Shown one piece after another: positions 1-11,901 of a DNA stretch of 64,000 nucleotides. The stretch is from NCBI GenBank assembly GCA_035610365.1, contig CM069439.1:17063533-17127532 (forward strand), given 5' to 3'. The DNA is from Aquatica leii (Eukaryota > Arthropoda > Insecta > Coleoptera > Lampyridae). The notes under the pieces were generated by a model. That model was not told where the DNA came from. It was given only the letters and a program-made list of their open reading frames with translations, and did not search any database. The first letter of the stretch is position 1. Each line of letters opens with the position of its first letter. The position numbers and the translations under genes were made by a program.

Positions 1-3000
1 TCCGTAAACAAATTTAGCTTTTTCTGCTGCTTGTCGCTACTCATAATCTTGTGTAATAACGTTTTTGAAAATTATAACGATAATTAAGTTTAGTTTTAAC
101 ATGTCTCAGTTAAAGTAAATTTTGGCACATTTTATTACTTGTATGTTATTTTGTTTTAGAATTAAAATTCAATACATTTTTAAGTTGGCATTTTACTTAT
201 AAATTACGGTTCCGACACAGAAAACTTCTATTCGTGTATTTATTTTATTTTTATTTAAGTATTGTACTCTATTTTATTAATATTTTTAATATATCGTACT
301 TCTGTAAATTAATTAGTTTTATTGTTCGTCTTTAAAGCTCATTACTTATTAAATTTTTCCAACTTGGGACATGTTTAATTAAAATAAATAGAAATAAAAT
401 TGCACGTTTTATTTTAATTAAAAAATTGTCAAATTGAAAGACGTTGAGAAAACATAATTAAGTTAATGTTGTCTGAATATCTTTTAATGTCAGTAACCGT
501 TATTTTTAGTAATTTAGGAAACTTTTGGCAATATATTAAATTTGCTATTAATTAGTCGATTACACGTGGATAATCTACATTTAAGGTTTAAAGGAAGTGG
601 AACTAATATATAATCTAAAACAAACGAATGAGATCATAATTACGAGAAACATTAAGCTTATTACCGTTTATATTAATATTCTTATAAAATTACAACGAAT
701 AAAAGGAAACATATAATTATCCTTAAAGTTACTTTGACAAAAATGGTTTGACATTAACGATGCTCGCAACATATTTTTTTCTCTTATGTTTTTAATTTTA
801 ATTTCATTTACTACATCAGCAATAGTGTGCTTATATTCAGGTATTTTTTTGTTGCGTTTCAAACACCATTTAATTATTAACTCGTTTTAGTGTATAAAAA
901 TCGATACGCGGTAATAGTGCTTTTACTAACACTCAGATGATTTGTTGTATGAGTATATCTCCGTTTCCGCCTGAGCAAATCACATCAATGAAAAAGAAAT
1001 GTCAGAAACCATTTTCTGTTTTAATATAAATAAAAGTGTTTAGAAAGTATTTTGTTAACTTTCTTTGTTTAGTGGACTAAATTAGATTACATGTCAACCC
1101 ACAGTCTCTCACTTTTAATTTTTCTCGTCTTGAGCAAACTCTAATATCCAATACGTTTAAAAGTTTAGTATGTAATGTGTGTAATTTGAAGACGTGTATT
1201 ACTGTGATGCTAATAAAAAAAAATTATCAATATTATTTAACTATTTTTTTAAAATAAGATTTAAAGAATACGTGTTTACAGTATAAACTTTTATTTTATA
1301 GCAAAATTGTACTCGTTCAAAAATTTAAGACAATTTTGTTTTATAGTAAGCATATATTTAAATTACTTTTCTTGATTACACGAAATGAAGTTTCGATGAA
1401 ATTTTGTTTTAATTTTTTTACTTTTAAAATTATTATTTTTCACTACTTCCCGTTTTACTTATTATATCTAATATTAAATAAACTGGTATTTAATGTATTT
1501 ATTTGTTTTTAATTATAGTTCTATTAAAACGTTTTTAATCACAAGTTATAAACCCATTTTTAAAATTTTTTTAAACCAAAGTTTTTTATGCAAATGTACT
1601 AATGAACAATACATTGGTTGTCTTCCGGTACAGTATATGAACATTTCCGTTACACGCTACTATCTGAATTATTCTGTTTTTTAATTTTTTTGCATTTCTG
1701 ACAATACAAATTAACCTTTTTCTATGTTGGTTATACTCACAATTCAAAAAATAAATTTGTTTTATTTTCCTAATCTTTTACAAACGTTTTAAAGCAACAA
1801 AGTTAATAAGTTACTAATTGCTTACTTTTACTAGATTTTTTTTTATTACTTTTCGTATGACTAGTTTCAATTTTAAAAAATAGGAATAATTCCAAAAACT
1901 TTTTCGTTTTTGTAACTTAAATTACCTTTTAGTAAATATAAATATATTTGTGCTTAAGATGCAACACAATAAAAAAAAATACAAAATCTCCATGAAAGCT
2001 TTGCTTTTACATTCTAATAAGTTTTTGTCAAAATTTAAAATTCAATAACAAAACCTGATTACTATTATTATGAAACTTCCAAAACGATATCGACAAAAAT
2101 TAAATCCTCTAAAGACCATCGAGCTTTACAGTGTACAGTAGTGAAATAAACTTGTATTAAGTTACGTTAAATCTCAGCCACTCTGTATTCTAACGTGGCT
2201 TATGATAATGTTATTTCCCGCACAATCGATTAAGGTCGCCAAAGTTCTGTGGCGAAATGGTGAAATCTGAATGATAAATTTAACGCCTCTATTAGGATTA
2301 CTGGGGTATTTTAGCGGTGTAAAGGTAATATAACACATTTTCTGTCATTTATTTTCACTTTAACAATATGACAATGGAAATACAGTTGATTTAACTTTTT
2401 CAATTTCTCAAAAGACGTCGACTTTTACCATTTGTTTGGCACGTTATGAAGGATGTTTGTTAAATTGCCAGTCATTACATTAATGCTAGGGTAAAGTCAA
2501 AGCTACTTTTAATTTTGTTTTATACCTTTTTATCATCTGAGATATTTATTAAATGAATTATGGTTCTGATATTTAGATAGAATATATTTTATCAACAGAA
2601 AAAACTTTATAAATTGATCATAATACATACGTCTTTTTTCTTGTTTTATTTAATGTGTAGGAGTAACGTTTTTAATCAACAACACTATTTTAATTTTTTT
2701 TTTGACATTGCTAAAAATAGCTTAATGTTGTTAGTTACGTTTTTCTATGTGTTTAATTATTTTTTTTCTTATTTGTCAATTACTATAGTTTTCTACTTCA
2801 AAACTCGTAAAAATCAAAAGCTTTTGTGTCGACTTTTTTAAAACGTTAATGTTGTTGCAAAAAATGACTTTTGTGTTTGTAAATCATTAAAAAAATGTTC
2901 AAAACCGTAAAAACCTAACGTAGTAAAAGATACATTTGTTAATTGCAGAATTTACTACCTAATTATGTTTTTAAATTTATTGTAATAAGATCTTTTTTAA

Positions 3001-6000
3001 TTATGTTTTAGGTAAAAACGATCTTGTATATAATGTGAAAATATTGCATTTGTTTTTTTTATTTAATTTGATTCTTATAAAAAATTTATTGTTTTTTTTG
3101 TTCTAAGTGTAGAACGTTATTTAAAAAATTTCGAACACTAAAAATAACTAATATTTGTTTGTATACATACACTTTAAAAACATTTCTAAACGTTAACATT
3201 TATAGCTTTACATTTATTACGAATTTGCATTTTATCTATAATTTTTTTGTATGTACGGTTGAAAAATTTAATTCTAGTGCACTAATAAAATTTTTCGCAA
3301 AATCTATATAGGTAATTGTTTTAGTTGACTTTAAAAATCAATTAATGAATGGTATAAAAAGTGCTCATAAAAATTACTTCCTGAGTAAATCTAAAATTCG
3401 TCAGGAATGCTGTTTTATCGTCAAATAAAACAGTAGGTAATGGACTACCATTAAACAGGCCTAAGGTAAACAATTTCTTTTTTTGTGAAAATCAATCTGT
3501 TACCAACTAAATTAATTTTTTCGTTTTATTTTACAATTGTTTGTGATAATACATAGTGGGAAAGCTGAAGTATTATGAAAGTCTCTGTTTATATGTACAA
3601 TTAAATTAAAATAAAATTATCAATGTCAACGATTAATTTGCATTTGTTGTGTTTAGTGGTAATAGATTTGATTGTTCTAAAAAATATATGTATGTTTGAA
3701 TTAAGGCCTAATTAAAGCATGCGTAACTTAATTAATTAAAATAATCTGTGTGTTACTCGTTTTTTAATTTCTTTTCGTAAATACAGAATTATATACGGTA
3801 ATATGTAAATATTGTATGTTAAGTGTACATACTTCTATAATGTAGAACTAGTTGAGGTGCTAAACTCTTTTTGTGTTTCTATCGAACGTACTTACGTTGA
3901 CAATGTGATTGTTTTTTAGTTATAAAGTCTAATAGATATATGTAAAAATTAGCATTTCCTGAATAAATACAAAGTAATTAACCGATGTATAGCTTAAAGT
4001 CAAAGCCTGCTAATCTTTAACTAATACAATGTATTTTTTCAAGTATTTAGTAAATGCTTTTTAATACATGTTGCCCCAAAAACCAATCCGCTTAGATATC
4101 GTTAATAAAATAAAAAAACTCCAAAGATTCATTCCATATATTAACGCATAATTTTTAAACAATTCTGTAAGTATTTTTTAAAATACAATGTTTGGAAAAA
4201 CCTGTATTTTGTGTAAATAAATATATATTTATAAAATAAAAAAAAAAACCTAAATCTGCACATTTTATTTTTGTTTAACCTTTATTTTTTCAGCAAGTGA
4301 ATAAATGTAAGAAAATAACAAGTAAGAAAAGTGCTCATTCAATTTTAAAATCGATTATTTACTATCTTAAAAACTAAGAACGTTTTTAACTTTTTTGAGT
4401 GGATTTAATCTTTAGTTGCTCTTACGAAAGTATTTAAAAAACTGGCGATTACGTTGACTGCTGATTAAAAACTGTTTTTCTAAATGCAGTTTTAATACTT
4501 CGTTAGTTCAAAAAAAGCGTCACATTAAACTTTTTGTTATGCAAATATCCTAAAAAACTACAACAAAAAAACTAAAATTTTCAATCACGCTTTTCTCTTA
4601 TAGACTAAACGAATTTCTATTCATTTTTAATTTATAAAACAGTTTAACGTTTTTTACAAAAAATATATTTTAACGTTGTGTTTATTTTTACGTTTACAAT
4701 TCTTTTGCATATTTTATTGTAATATAAAAGCATCGTATTGACTTTTGTTAATGTATTTATTTTTGACTGATTTATACATTGTCAAAAAGCATAACTTGTT
4801 ACATCTATACATCTGATGCAAATTTGATTACTATTTTAATTTAACAAATATGCATTTAAAATGTTATATTATTTATAAAGTTCATTTCTGTAGTTTAGTT
4901 TATTGTTTTAAATATCATTTATATTTTATTATCGCAATTTTTAAGCAATGTTTTTAACACGTTATAGCATAATTAATTATAATAAATCATTAAAAAGCAA
5001 ACAAACACACAAGCAATAAAACTAAAAAATTGTAAAGAGAATAAATTGATAAAGGTCAAATGTGTGTGCCTACTTATGTTAAAAAGTAACTACTGTTTTA
5101 TAGTGTTTTTTGTTTCCGTTAATTCAACGCAGAGTTGTTAATTTTTATGTTTTAGGTACACGCAACCAACAGAAACTTTTTAAGGTAAGTTTATTATTGT
5201 TACGCTATAAAAAATTATTATTTATGTTAACACATATATTATATCTAATTATTAGAGTTACGCTAGTTATTTTTTATTGTAAATATTTTTTATAAAGTGG
5301 CATCAAAAGCTAAAAGTTTGATTTAAAATGCTAGACTGGTATAAGTACTGTAACAAATAGTAACCTTTGATCGCCTCGTATTTTAAAAAAAACTACATTT
5401 CACAGATTCTTTTTACAAGAAAAAGCTTTTGCGCAGAGATTATTTCAATTTACGCTACCTTAATAATGCATAGTTTTTTTTCAGCTAAGTTATGTCACTA
5501 CTGTTTATTCAAATAATAATTTTTATGCATCGTGTTAAAAGTTTAAATGCGCGTTAAGCGTTTTGTTTAATTAAGCGCGTTTAGTTACTGAATATAATTG
5601 TTTGAATTAATTATCACAGACATTTATAATTTAATTTTTCACAAACAAAAATGTTTTATATTATATAAAAAATGTATCCATTTTACATGTTTGAATTTAT
5701 AATTTAACTAGTAAATAGAGATTGTTATATAATAAATAAATTAAAAAAAGAGAAAGCAATATATAAATTATTTTTTTTACCGTTTATTGACATTTATATA
5801 GAAAGGTTACGTAATAAGTTTCATGCTTGACATTTTTATGAGCATTTCGAAATGAAGTTTAACTCAAAATCTCAGATAAAAGAAGTTCTAAAAATCAAAA
5901 TATTTAACGTAAGGAAAACCAACAGTAAAAAGTGGAGATTTGATTTTCAACTGGTAAATAAATTACACTGATTTGTAACGAAAGAAAAATTACAAGGTTT

Positions 6001-6240
6001 TTAGCATTGACCGACGTGATTTAATTTAATTTTTCCTATGCAGTATAATCTAAAAAAAATTTAAATAAAACATAAGTAACTTATAACACTTTAAATTTTT
6101 TAAGATATTTTTTGTATGTTATTATAGTTTATTTTTTCCATTAATTCTTTAATAACTCAAAATGGGTTTATTATATTATTTTATTTTATTTTTTATAGAT
6201 TTTCAAAACCTTCCCATTATTTTAATTTTTTTATTTTAAT
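1..6240. other. AT-rich DNA, no gene recognised
   Basis: Homopolymer-rich AT sequence. The open frames here are all under 80 codons and dominated by F, L, I, Y, N and K, as expected from AT-rich noise. A slightly GC-richer patch lies around 2160-2330 but has no reading frame or RNA signature I recognise. Confidence 0.6.
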
Positions 6241-6260
6241 ATTTTAATAAACGCTACATG

Positions 6261-6283
6261 TTTCGACTAAGTGTCATCTTCAG
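6261..6283 (-). ncRNA. Degenerate hammerhead-ribozyme-like motif
   Basis: On the minus strand, a CTGAAGA box is followed by a short potential helix (GAC/GUC) and CGAAAC. The position at a PLE edge and the second box fit a hammerhead core. The first box departs from the consensus CUGAUGA and stem II is only about 3-4 bp, so this is a relic at best. Confidence 0.35.
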
Positions 6284-6289
6284 GCGTAT

Positions 6290-7073
6290 CAAACAATATT
6301 TTAAATTTTCTTGATTTATCTATTAAACGTGTTAATAATCACCTTAAAATTGTTATTTATCGTAAAACTACAACAACTGATCACGTTATTCCTTTTTCTT
6401 CATTCCATCCACTCTCACACAAATTAGCAGCTTTTAGATTTTTCTTTAACCGATTATATACTTGATTGTGATAGTTTTAATAAACAAATAAATATTATTT
6501 ATTATCTAGCTAATATTAATGGTTATCCATTACACATTATTAAAAATTTACAAAAGAAAATTTTGTCTTCTATTAAAATTAAAAATTGTTCATCTCTTAC
6601 ACCTGTCTCTAATCAATCTAAAATATATTTTTCTCTTCCTTATATAGGCCCATCTTCGTTTCAATTTCAAAATCTTTTAAAACATTTTGGCAATAACATT
6701 TCTTTTTCGTCAAATAATAATATTAAATCTTTATATCTTAATACTAAAGATAAAATTAATATTTTAGGCAAATCCGGTGTTTATAAAGTAAAATGTAGTG
6801 ATTGCAACGCATTCTATATAGGACAAACAGATCAAAAGTTATCTATTAGAATTGCTGAACATCTATCTTGTATTAAAAAAAATAACATTATATTTAAATT
6901 CTCATCATTCATTCAATTCTAAAAAAGATTTTGAAATTTTACACATTTGTAATAAAAGTTTGAGACTAAATTTTTTAGAAATAAAAGAAATTATTAAAAA
7001 CTACAATTCTAATTGTGAATTATCCCTTAACGAAGTTGTTAACTCTATTAATAATTTACTTTTTCTAAATTAG
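6290..7073 (+). pseudogene. PLE RT C-terminus plus GIY-YIG endonuclease, frameshifted
   Basis: The first part contains a PLE-like NFLDLSI motif and a TDHVIPFSSFHPLSHK stretch, matching the region after the RT catalytic core. From about 6563 a frame leads into GIY-YIG: SGVYKVKCSDCNAFYIGQT gives the G-V-Y and Y-I-G elements with the C-x2-C insertion usual for Penelope endonucleases, followed by R-I-A-E-H. Frameshifts near 6465 and 6900 break the frame, and the tail continues to a stop at 7073. GIY-YIG nicks target DNA in PLE retrotransposition. The RT palm motifs are absent. Family assignment is strong; activity is excluded by the breaks. Confidence 0.8.
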
Positions 7074-7075
7074 TT

Positions 7076-8564
7076 TTTGTTTGATTATTTCCATTATTTT
7101 ATTATTTTGTTGTAACCTAGGATTTTCTATTATTAAGCTAATTTTGTGTTGTTCAAATTTTGAAATTTGTCAACAATGTTTGCAAAATATACAAGTTTCT
7201 ACAAATAATGTTATATAAATATTCTGTGGACATTAAATGTCCCACTAGCGCATATTCAGTAAGTGTTCCAAATGGATATACTGTGAATATACAAATGACA
7301 TTCACTAACTGTGTATATAATATTCAAATAACATATCTGATTCGGTTGCCTCTTCGATGATGCTTTATAACGAACAACTCTTTAAAATAAATAAGAAAGC
7401 TAGTTATTTTTAAGTATACAAATGGGTTACAACCCTTTCAAAATACCAATTTTTTCACAGGTAAGTTTTTAAAATCCGTTTTTCATTTTACACCTTCCCA
7501 CGACTACAAAAATAAGCGATTTTATTTTTAAGAATTCTGCACACATTTTTTGTTGTTTCCTTTGTTAATTTGCATACAATCTGAGAGAATTTTTTCCTCT
7601 TCTTACCAAAACATTCATATCATTATCATAAACTAAGTAGTATGTCTTCCACAGCACTTAAATCAATTTACGTATCTGTTAACTGCCCAAATCAGAAACA
7701 TAACTTCTATGCTAAAACTTACTAAAATAGAGTTGGGTATGCTTTCATTTTAATTTTACTTATCGCTAATGTTGTAATTAATGACCAGATGCTGCAATCT
7801 ACATCATATCGCCCACTTCATTAAAAAATAAATCGTTTAAAAAGTCGATCACAACATCACATTTAAATAACAAACAATATGGCGAAATTTACCAGGAAAC
7901 GTAAATAAGAGTATATGAAACTACATTACATAATAACTATTTTTTTACAAATTGCATGATTATGTTGATGTATAAACTAACATATATGGTTTTTACTAGT
8001 TTTAGTGTTACAATTATGATTTTCATTAAAAAAACTACTAACATTTATGTAAATGCAAATAAAAATTTAGAGAAAAATTCACAACTAAAGTATTAGTCAC
8101 ACATCTTAATTTAGACGTGTTTACAAAAATTAAAAAATAACAAAAGTTTTTGCAAAGTACATGCTTACATAATATTTATATTCAATATTTTTAGCACATT
8201 CTGTAAATATACATATAATGTTTTCTGAATATTAGTGGAATATACTATTGGAAATATTCACTAAATGTGCATTAAATATTTTGAATGTATTTGAAACGTA
8301 TTTTGAATATACCATGAGCACTAACTGTTGTGTAGGTAATTTAAATTTATGTAAATAAATTTACTTTTATCAATCATTATATTGGTGCGGGATTGCGGTA
8401 TAAATATAAGTAATTTATAATAAGCATATGCCCGCGTGTTTGTTTATAGAGTGTAATTATATCTGTTCCAGTTTGTTAAACCTGTGCATTTAATAATAAA
8501 GAATCGAGCGTTGTTAAAATCTATCTAAATTATTAAACATTTTATTTGTGTTATAATTTATGTC
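7076..8564. other. AT-rich DNA, possible decayed LTR at its right end
   Basis: No gene is seen. The last 200 bases (about 8380-8562) contain a TATAAATA-like box and share short blocks with the LTR beginning at 8970, for example TTTTATTTGTGTTA. They could be the decayed 5' LTR of the plus-strand Gypsy fragment that continues at 8868, but the similarity is too patchy to set boundaries. Confidence 0.3.
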
Positions 8565-8572
8565 CCTGGGGC

Positions 8573-8851
8573 CAGGCGCGGCTCTAGCAGTTTATTTTGG
8601 GGGGGGGGCTCTATCAGTATAAAGCTGGGGGGGGGGGTGCTCATCACATTTTTAAATAATAATGTATTGAATACGGCGTTAATATAATCGTTATGCACCA
8701 ACCTTTTACTTGCAAGCGATAAAGCATCATAAATTATACAACTATTAAAAAAAGCGTAAGTATTAAATACAAACTGATAAAAACTTCAGTAATATTTTCA
8801 TCGTCGGGGGGGGGGCATAGCCCCCCGGCCCCCCCTCTGCAGCCGCGCCTG
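8573..8851. mobile_element. hAT-like MITE with 8-bp target duplication
   Basis: The 279-bp element starts CAGGCGCGGCTC and ends in the inverted counterpart GCCGCGCCTG. It is flanked by near-identical 8-bp repeats, CCTGGGGC at 8565-8572 and TCTGGGGC at 8852-8859 (7 of 8). CAG ends and 8-bp duplications point to the hAT superfamily. Runs of 10 to 11 G occur on the left and matching G/C runs on the right. No transposase frame is present, so it is nonautonomous. It lies between the possible LTR remnant and the gag fragment at 8868. Confidence 0.8.
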
Positions 8852-8867
8852 TCTGGGGCATGTGCAA

Positions 8868-8949
8868 GCAGTAAAAATGAATGCAAAACTATTTGAATTT
8901 CTCGAATCAATAAAAAATAGTCAAGAATCAATGAATAAAAATATGAAAT
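8868..8949 (+). pseudogene. Gypsy gag N-terminal fragment
   Basis: The frame reads AVKMNAKLFEFLESIKNSQE and stops at 8949. It matches nearly residue for residue the gag start of the minus-strand Gypsy element at about 11505-11575 (AVKIDAKLFEFLESIKNGQE). The two are therefore related elements in opposite orientation. Only about 26 codons survive here, and an LTR begins 20 bases later at 8970, so this plus-strand element has lost nearly its whole interior. Confidence 0.7.
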
Positions 8950-8969
8950 AAAACATTAAGTTATGGTAT

Positions 8970-9319
8970 TGAAACGTTCTCGAAGTATTTACAAACTTCG
9001 GAACGTTGATCGAAAAAAATAGATTATTTTAGATTCCGATAACGGAAGAATATAAAAAGTATTTGGAGAAAATTGCGCCAGTTTTTCAAATAGAGTCGAA
9101 AGTAAGAAGACTGTTGATTTAAATAAATAGTATCTCACGCGTGAGTTAAGATAAATAAATGTGCATTAAGTAAAAATAAATACCAGTTTAGATAAACAAA
9201 AATTGTGGACAGTGAATACCTATTACAGCGATAGTGATATATAAATTACTTGTAAGTTGTTTTTCTTAATTACCGTTGCATTTTATTTGTGTTAGGTAAA
9301 AGCAGTTATCCTTATCATA
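8970..9319 (+). repeat. Gypsy LTR, left half, split by the next element
   Basis: This starts TGAAACGTTCTCGAAG, as does the LTR at 33675 and the reverse complement of the LTR ending at 12331. It has a TATAAAAAG box at 9051-9059 and a GATAGTGATATATAAATTA block shared with the other LTRs. The sequence breaks off at 9319 where a minus-strand Gypsy element begins, and its 3' end reappears at 12332. Confidence 0.65.
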
Positions 9320-9388
9320 TGTAACGAATTCTATTATTAAAACTAATTTACATAAACTACTAAAAATATATACACGTTTTTACAAGTA
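9320..9388 (-). repeat. Partial 3' LTR of Gypsy-1
   Basis: About 65 bases beginning TGTAACGAATTC on the plus strand match the start of the LTR at 11902 (TGTAACGAATTTTATTATT) and continue in parallel through ACTACTAAAAATAT. Immediately to the right the sequence turns into RT coding sequence, marking the deletion junction. Confidence 0.75.
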
Positions 9389-11156
9389 TCACTGGGGATG
9401 CCCATGGGCTACTTTAAGGTTCAATGACACCTTCTCTCTCCATATCCGTAATTATTTATTCGGCTTCTTCTCTTTTTGCCAAAGGAAATCTGCGTGGATG
9501 TTGTCGTAGCGGCCGAGCGTCTCCGGTATTAATTTTATGTTTCAGCACGTTGGTTCTTCCTTTGGAACCACTCTCCAGCGCGAACACATCTTGATACTCT
9601 TGGATCAACACTTTAACTTTAGCTAGGTGGTCTTGGCTGAGGTTTTGGCATTTGGTGGTAAGAATGCCCAATAGGTGTTGTGGATACTCCTTCGGCGACG
9701 TATCTTCGTTAGATTTCACGCATCTCACAGTTTGAGATACTGGCGTGCATTGGCCTACCACAGTCTTCTTTTTCAACGTTACGGGATCTGAGTTGATATT
9801 TAAGATCCTTGTTGGCATCGTGCTTTTTATTCGTACTAAAGTTCTGCCAACGAGGAGTACTTTTTCAACTAAGCCGCCCTCCATTGGTTCAATCGCGCGT
9901 ATGTAGCCTTCCCGGAGATTTCCATCCAGGCGTGCCATTACCACACTTTTAGTCCTTGCAGGCAGAGTCACGTCTTCACTTAATAAGACTCGCACGGCTG
10001 CCTTCTCTGACGAATGAAAAGGAATTTCTTCATTGTCGATCGTCAGGACATCGTTCTTCATATCTAAATGGAACCCATACTTTCTTATTACATCCATTCC
10101 CAGGATAACTTTTTCCGTAATGTCGACTACAAGTACTTGATGGTCGAGTACTCCATTTCCCAAACCAATGGTTACTTTGACTTGCCCGTGAGTAGATATT
10201 TCTTCGCCCGTCGCCGTTGGAAGTCGCACTGTTAATGGTGATGTCTTCTCGTTTTCCAACAACATGTTAGGACGAATGATGGTCTTCGTTGCTCTCCTGT
10301 CAACCAGTAACTGAACACTTCTTTCATTGATTTTGCCATCGAGATAAATGCTATGCAATTGCTCCATCGGCGATGCCATTTGAATGGTAATCTCCGGGGC
10401 ATGGCTCGTTGAGGTCGATTTTCGCCCCATTGGGTCAACCCGTTCTAGTTTTCCGAACGTTCTTCTGGGCTTAATACAGCGTCGTCGTACGTGGTCCTCT
10501 TTCCCGCAGTTCCAGCACGTCAATTCTTTTCCTCGAGCTACTTGTTTCCGAAATACACGTTGCACTATGTCTTCAATTCTTTTTTCAGTGTGCGAGGGTA
10601 TTTCTGCATCACAACGGAGCTTATGGCTGCCTCGGTGCGACGCTTGTTTTGCTGCTTCGAACTCCAAAGCATGGGTTAAGGCGTCATCCAACGTTTTCGG
10701 TCGAGCTAATCAGAGAGTCTGCTGTGTTTTGTTGTCTCGAAGGCCGTCTACAAAGGTTTGAATAGCCAACTGCTCCAAGAAGGTATCTGGTGCTGTAGGA
10801 TACGCAAGCCGTGCTAATCTGGCGATGTCAACCTCAAACTGTTGAAGACTTTCGGCAGCTTTCTGAACCCGACTTTTAATTTGAACTTGATACACTTGTT
10901 GAAGATGAGCATCTCCAGATCTCATTTCTAAACGCGAAATTAAAAGTTCATAATTTTCTTGTAGGTGATCAGGAATAGTTTGCGAAATTCCAAGAGCTTC
11001 TTCACGTAAGGACACAATTAAAGACGTCGCTTTCTGGTTGTTGCTCCAACCAATAGCTGTAGCTGCGGCTTCAAATTGCTTGTAGTAGGTTGACCATGGA
11101 ACTTTATCATCCAAATTCGAAGGTACAACTTGAGTGGTTTCTTCCCGATGGTCCAT
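9389..11156 (-). pseudogene. Gypsy-1 gag-protease-RT, truncated
   Basis: From 11156 the frame runs through a Gypsy capsid region, is cut by one TGA at 10710-10712, then continues in the same frame to 9456. A zinc knuckle (C-WN-C-GKEDH-VRRR-C) lies at about 10517-10476. The protease motif near 10301 reads LLVDRRATKTIIRP, where the usual D-T-G active site has become D-R-R, so the protease is dead. The RT N-terminus (LKHKINTGDARPLRQHPRRF) follows. After a TAA the same frame continues through a further stop into an SPWASPVIL-like RT motif before joining the LTR remnant near 9390. Gag packages RNA, and the protease and RT process and copy it. Confidence 0.85.
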
Positions 11157-11159
11157 TAT

Positions 11160-11581
11160 TAAATCTTCACTCGTGACGCTTTCTTCACCGTGGCAATACT
11201 TTTTTTTTGCAGTTTGATTCTGTCTTTTAATTTGTCCTTTTTTGCTTCTATTTTGTCATTCACAGGTTCGCAAATTTCTGCTTTTAAATTAAACATTTCT
11301 GCTTGAGTTATTTGCTCTTCAATAGTCTTTATTTGATTTTCAATGCTCGTTCATATCTCTTCAATTCTCTGATTATGTTCGCAAAACTCTTCTTCAATTT
11401 TTCTAGAATTTTCTTCCATTTTCTGCGAATTTTCGTGAAACTTTTCTTCCATTTTCTGCGAGTTTTCTTAAAACTTTTCTTCTATTTTACTATTCATTGA
11501 TTCTTGACCATTTTTTATTGATTCAAGAAATTCAAATAGTTTTGCATCAATTTTGACTGCTTGCGAACGCGTCACCGCCAT
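11160..11581 (-). pseudogene. Gypsy-1 gag N-terminal coiled coil
   Basis: An ATG at 11581 opens a frame starting MAVTRSQAVKIDAKLFEFLE, followed by tandem heptad-like units (ENSQKMEEKFH, ENSQKMEENSRK) and further charged helix (IEEQITQAEMFNLKAEI). Two in-frame stops interrupt it, and a frameshift around 11180-11200 separates it from the gag frame that opens at 11156. The charged, repeated composition predicts a long coiled coil ahead of the capsid domain. The adjacent 138-aa hydrophobic-looking reading on the other strand is a shadow of this repeat. Confidence 0.65.
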
Positions 11582-11901
11582 AAATTATATATAACAACAA
11601 TAAAAAGTTTAAATACACTACGTTTTAAAATGCAGTTTTTGTATAACACAAGATTTTAATAACGATGGATTTGTTAATATTAAACCACTAGTGTACAGGA
11701 ACGAACTAATATCGCGATCACGCACTTGTTAAAAGAAAAAGTTTAATAAACACTATATCGAATTACCAACTGTAATATCGTCCTACGTCTGATAAGAATG
11801 AAACAATTTAAAACGATAAAAATTTAACTTACGAGTTACTATTTATTACGGGAGCGGTATTAATTACACTATAAATCGCGACCGCGCACCGTGACACAAC
11901 T

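Larger units (their letters stand above)
6250..7075 (+). mobile_element. Penelope-like element, 5'-truncated remnant (PLE-G)
   Basis: The plus strand carries the C-terminal part of a PLE polyprotein, from the end of the reverse transcriptase to the GIY-YIG endonuclease. The left edge (6261-6283) holds a hammerhead-like motif on the opposite strand, so the truncated coding region appears to be joined to an inverted element end. Both the truncation and the inverted end fragment are typical of PLE insertions. The right boundary is taken at the stop codon near 7073; no target duplication was identified. Confidence 0.7.

Noticed and set aside
5110..5295. Possible mini-exon between a TTTTAG acceptor and a GTAAG donor near 5150-5190
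   Set aside because: Splice-like words are frequent in AT-rich DNA and no flanking coding exon was found.
10384..10761. 125-codon plus-strand open frame
   Set aside because: Lies antisense to the gag/protease coding sequence of Gypsy-1 and is its shadow.
11303..11500. Hydrophobic F/L-rich plus-strand frame resembling a membrane protein
   Set aside because: It is the reverse strand of the repeated charged coiled coil of gag.
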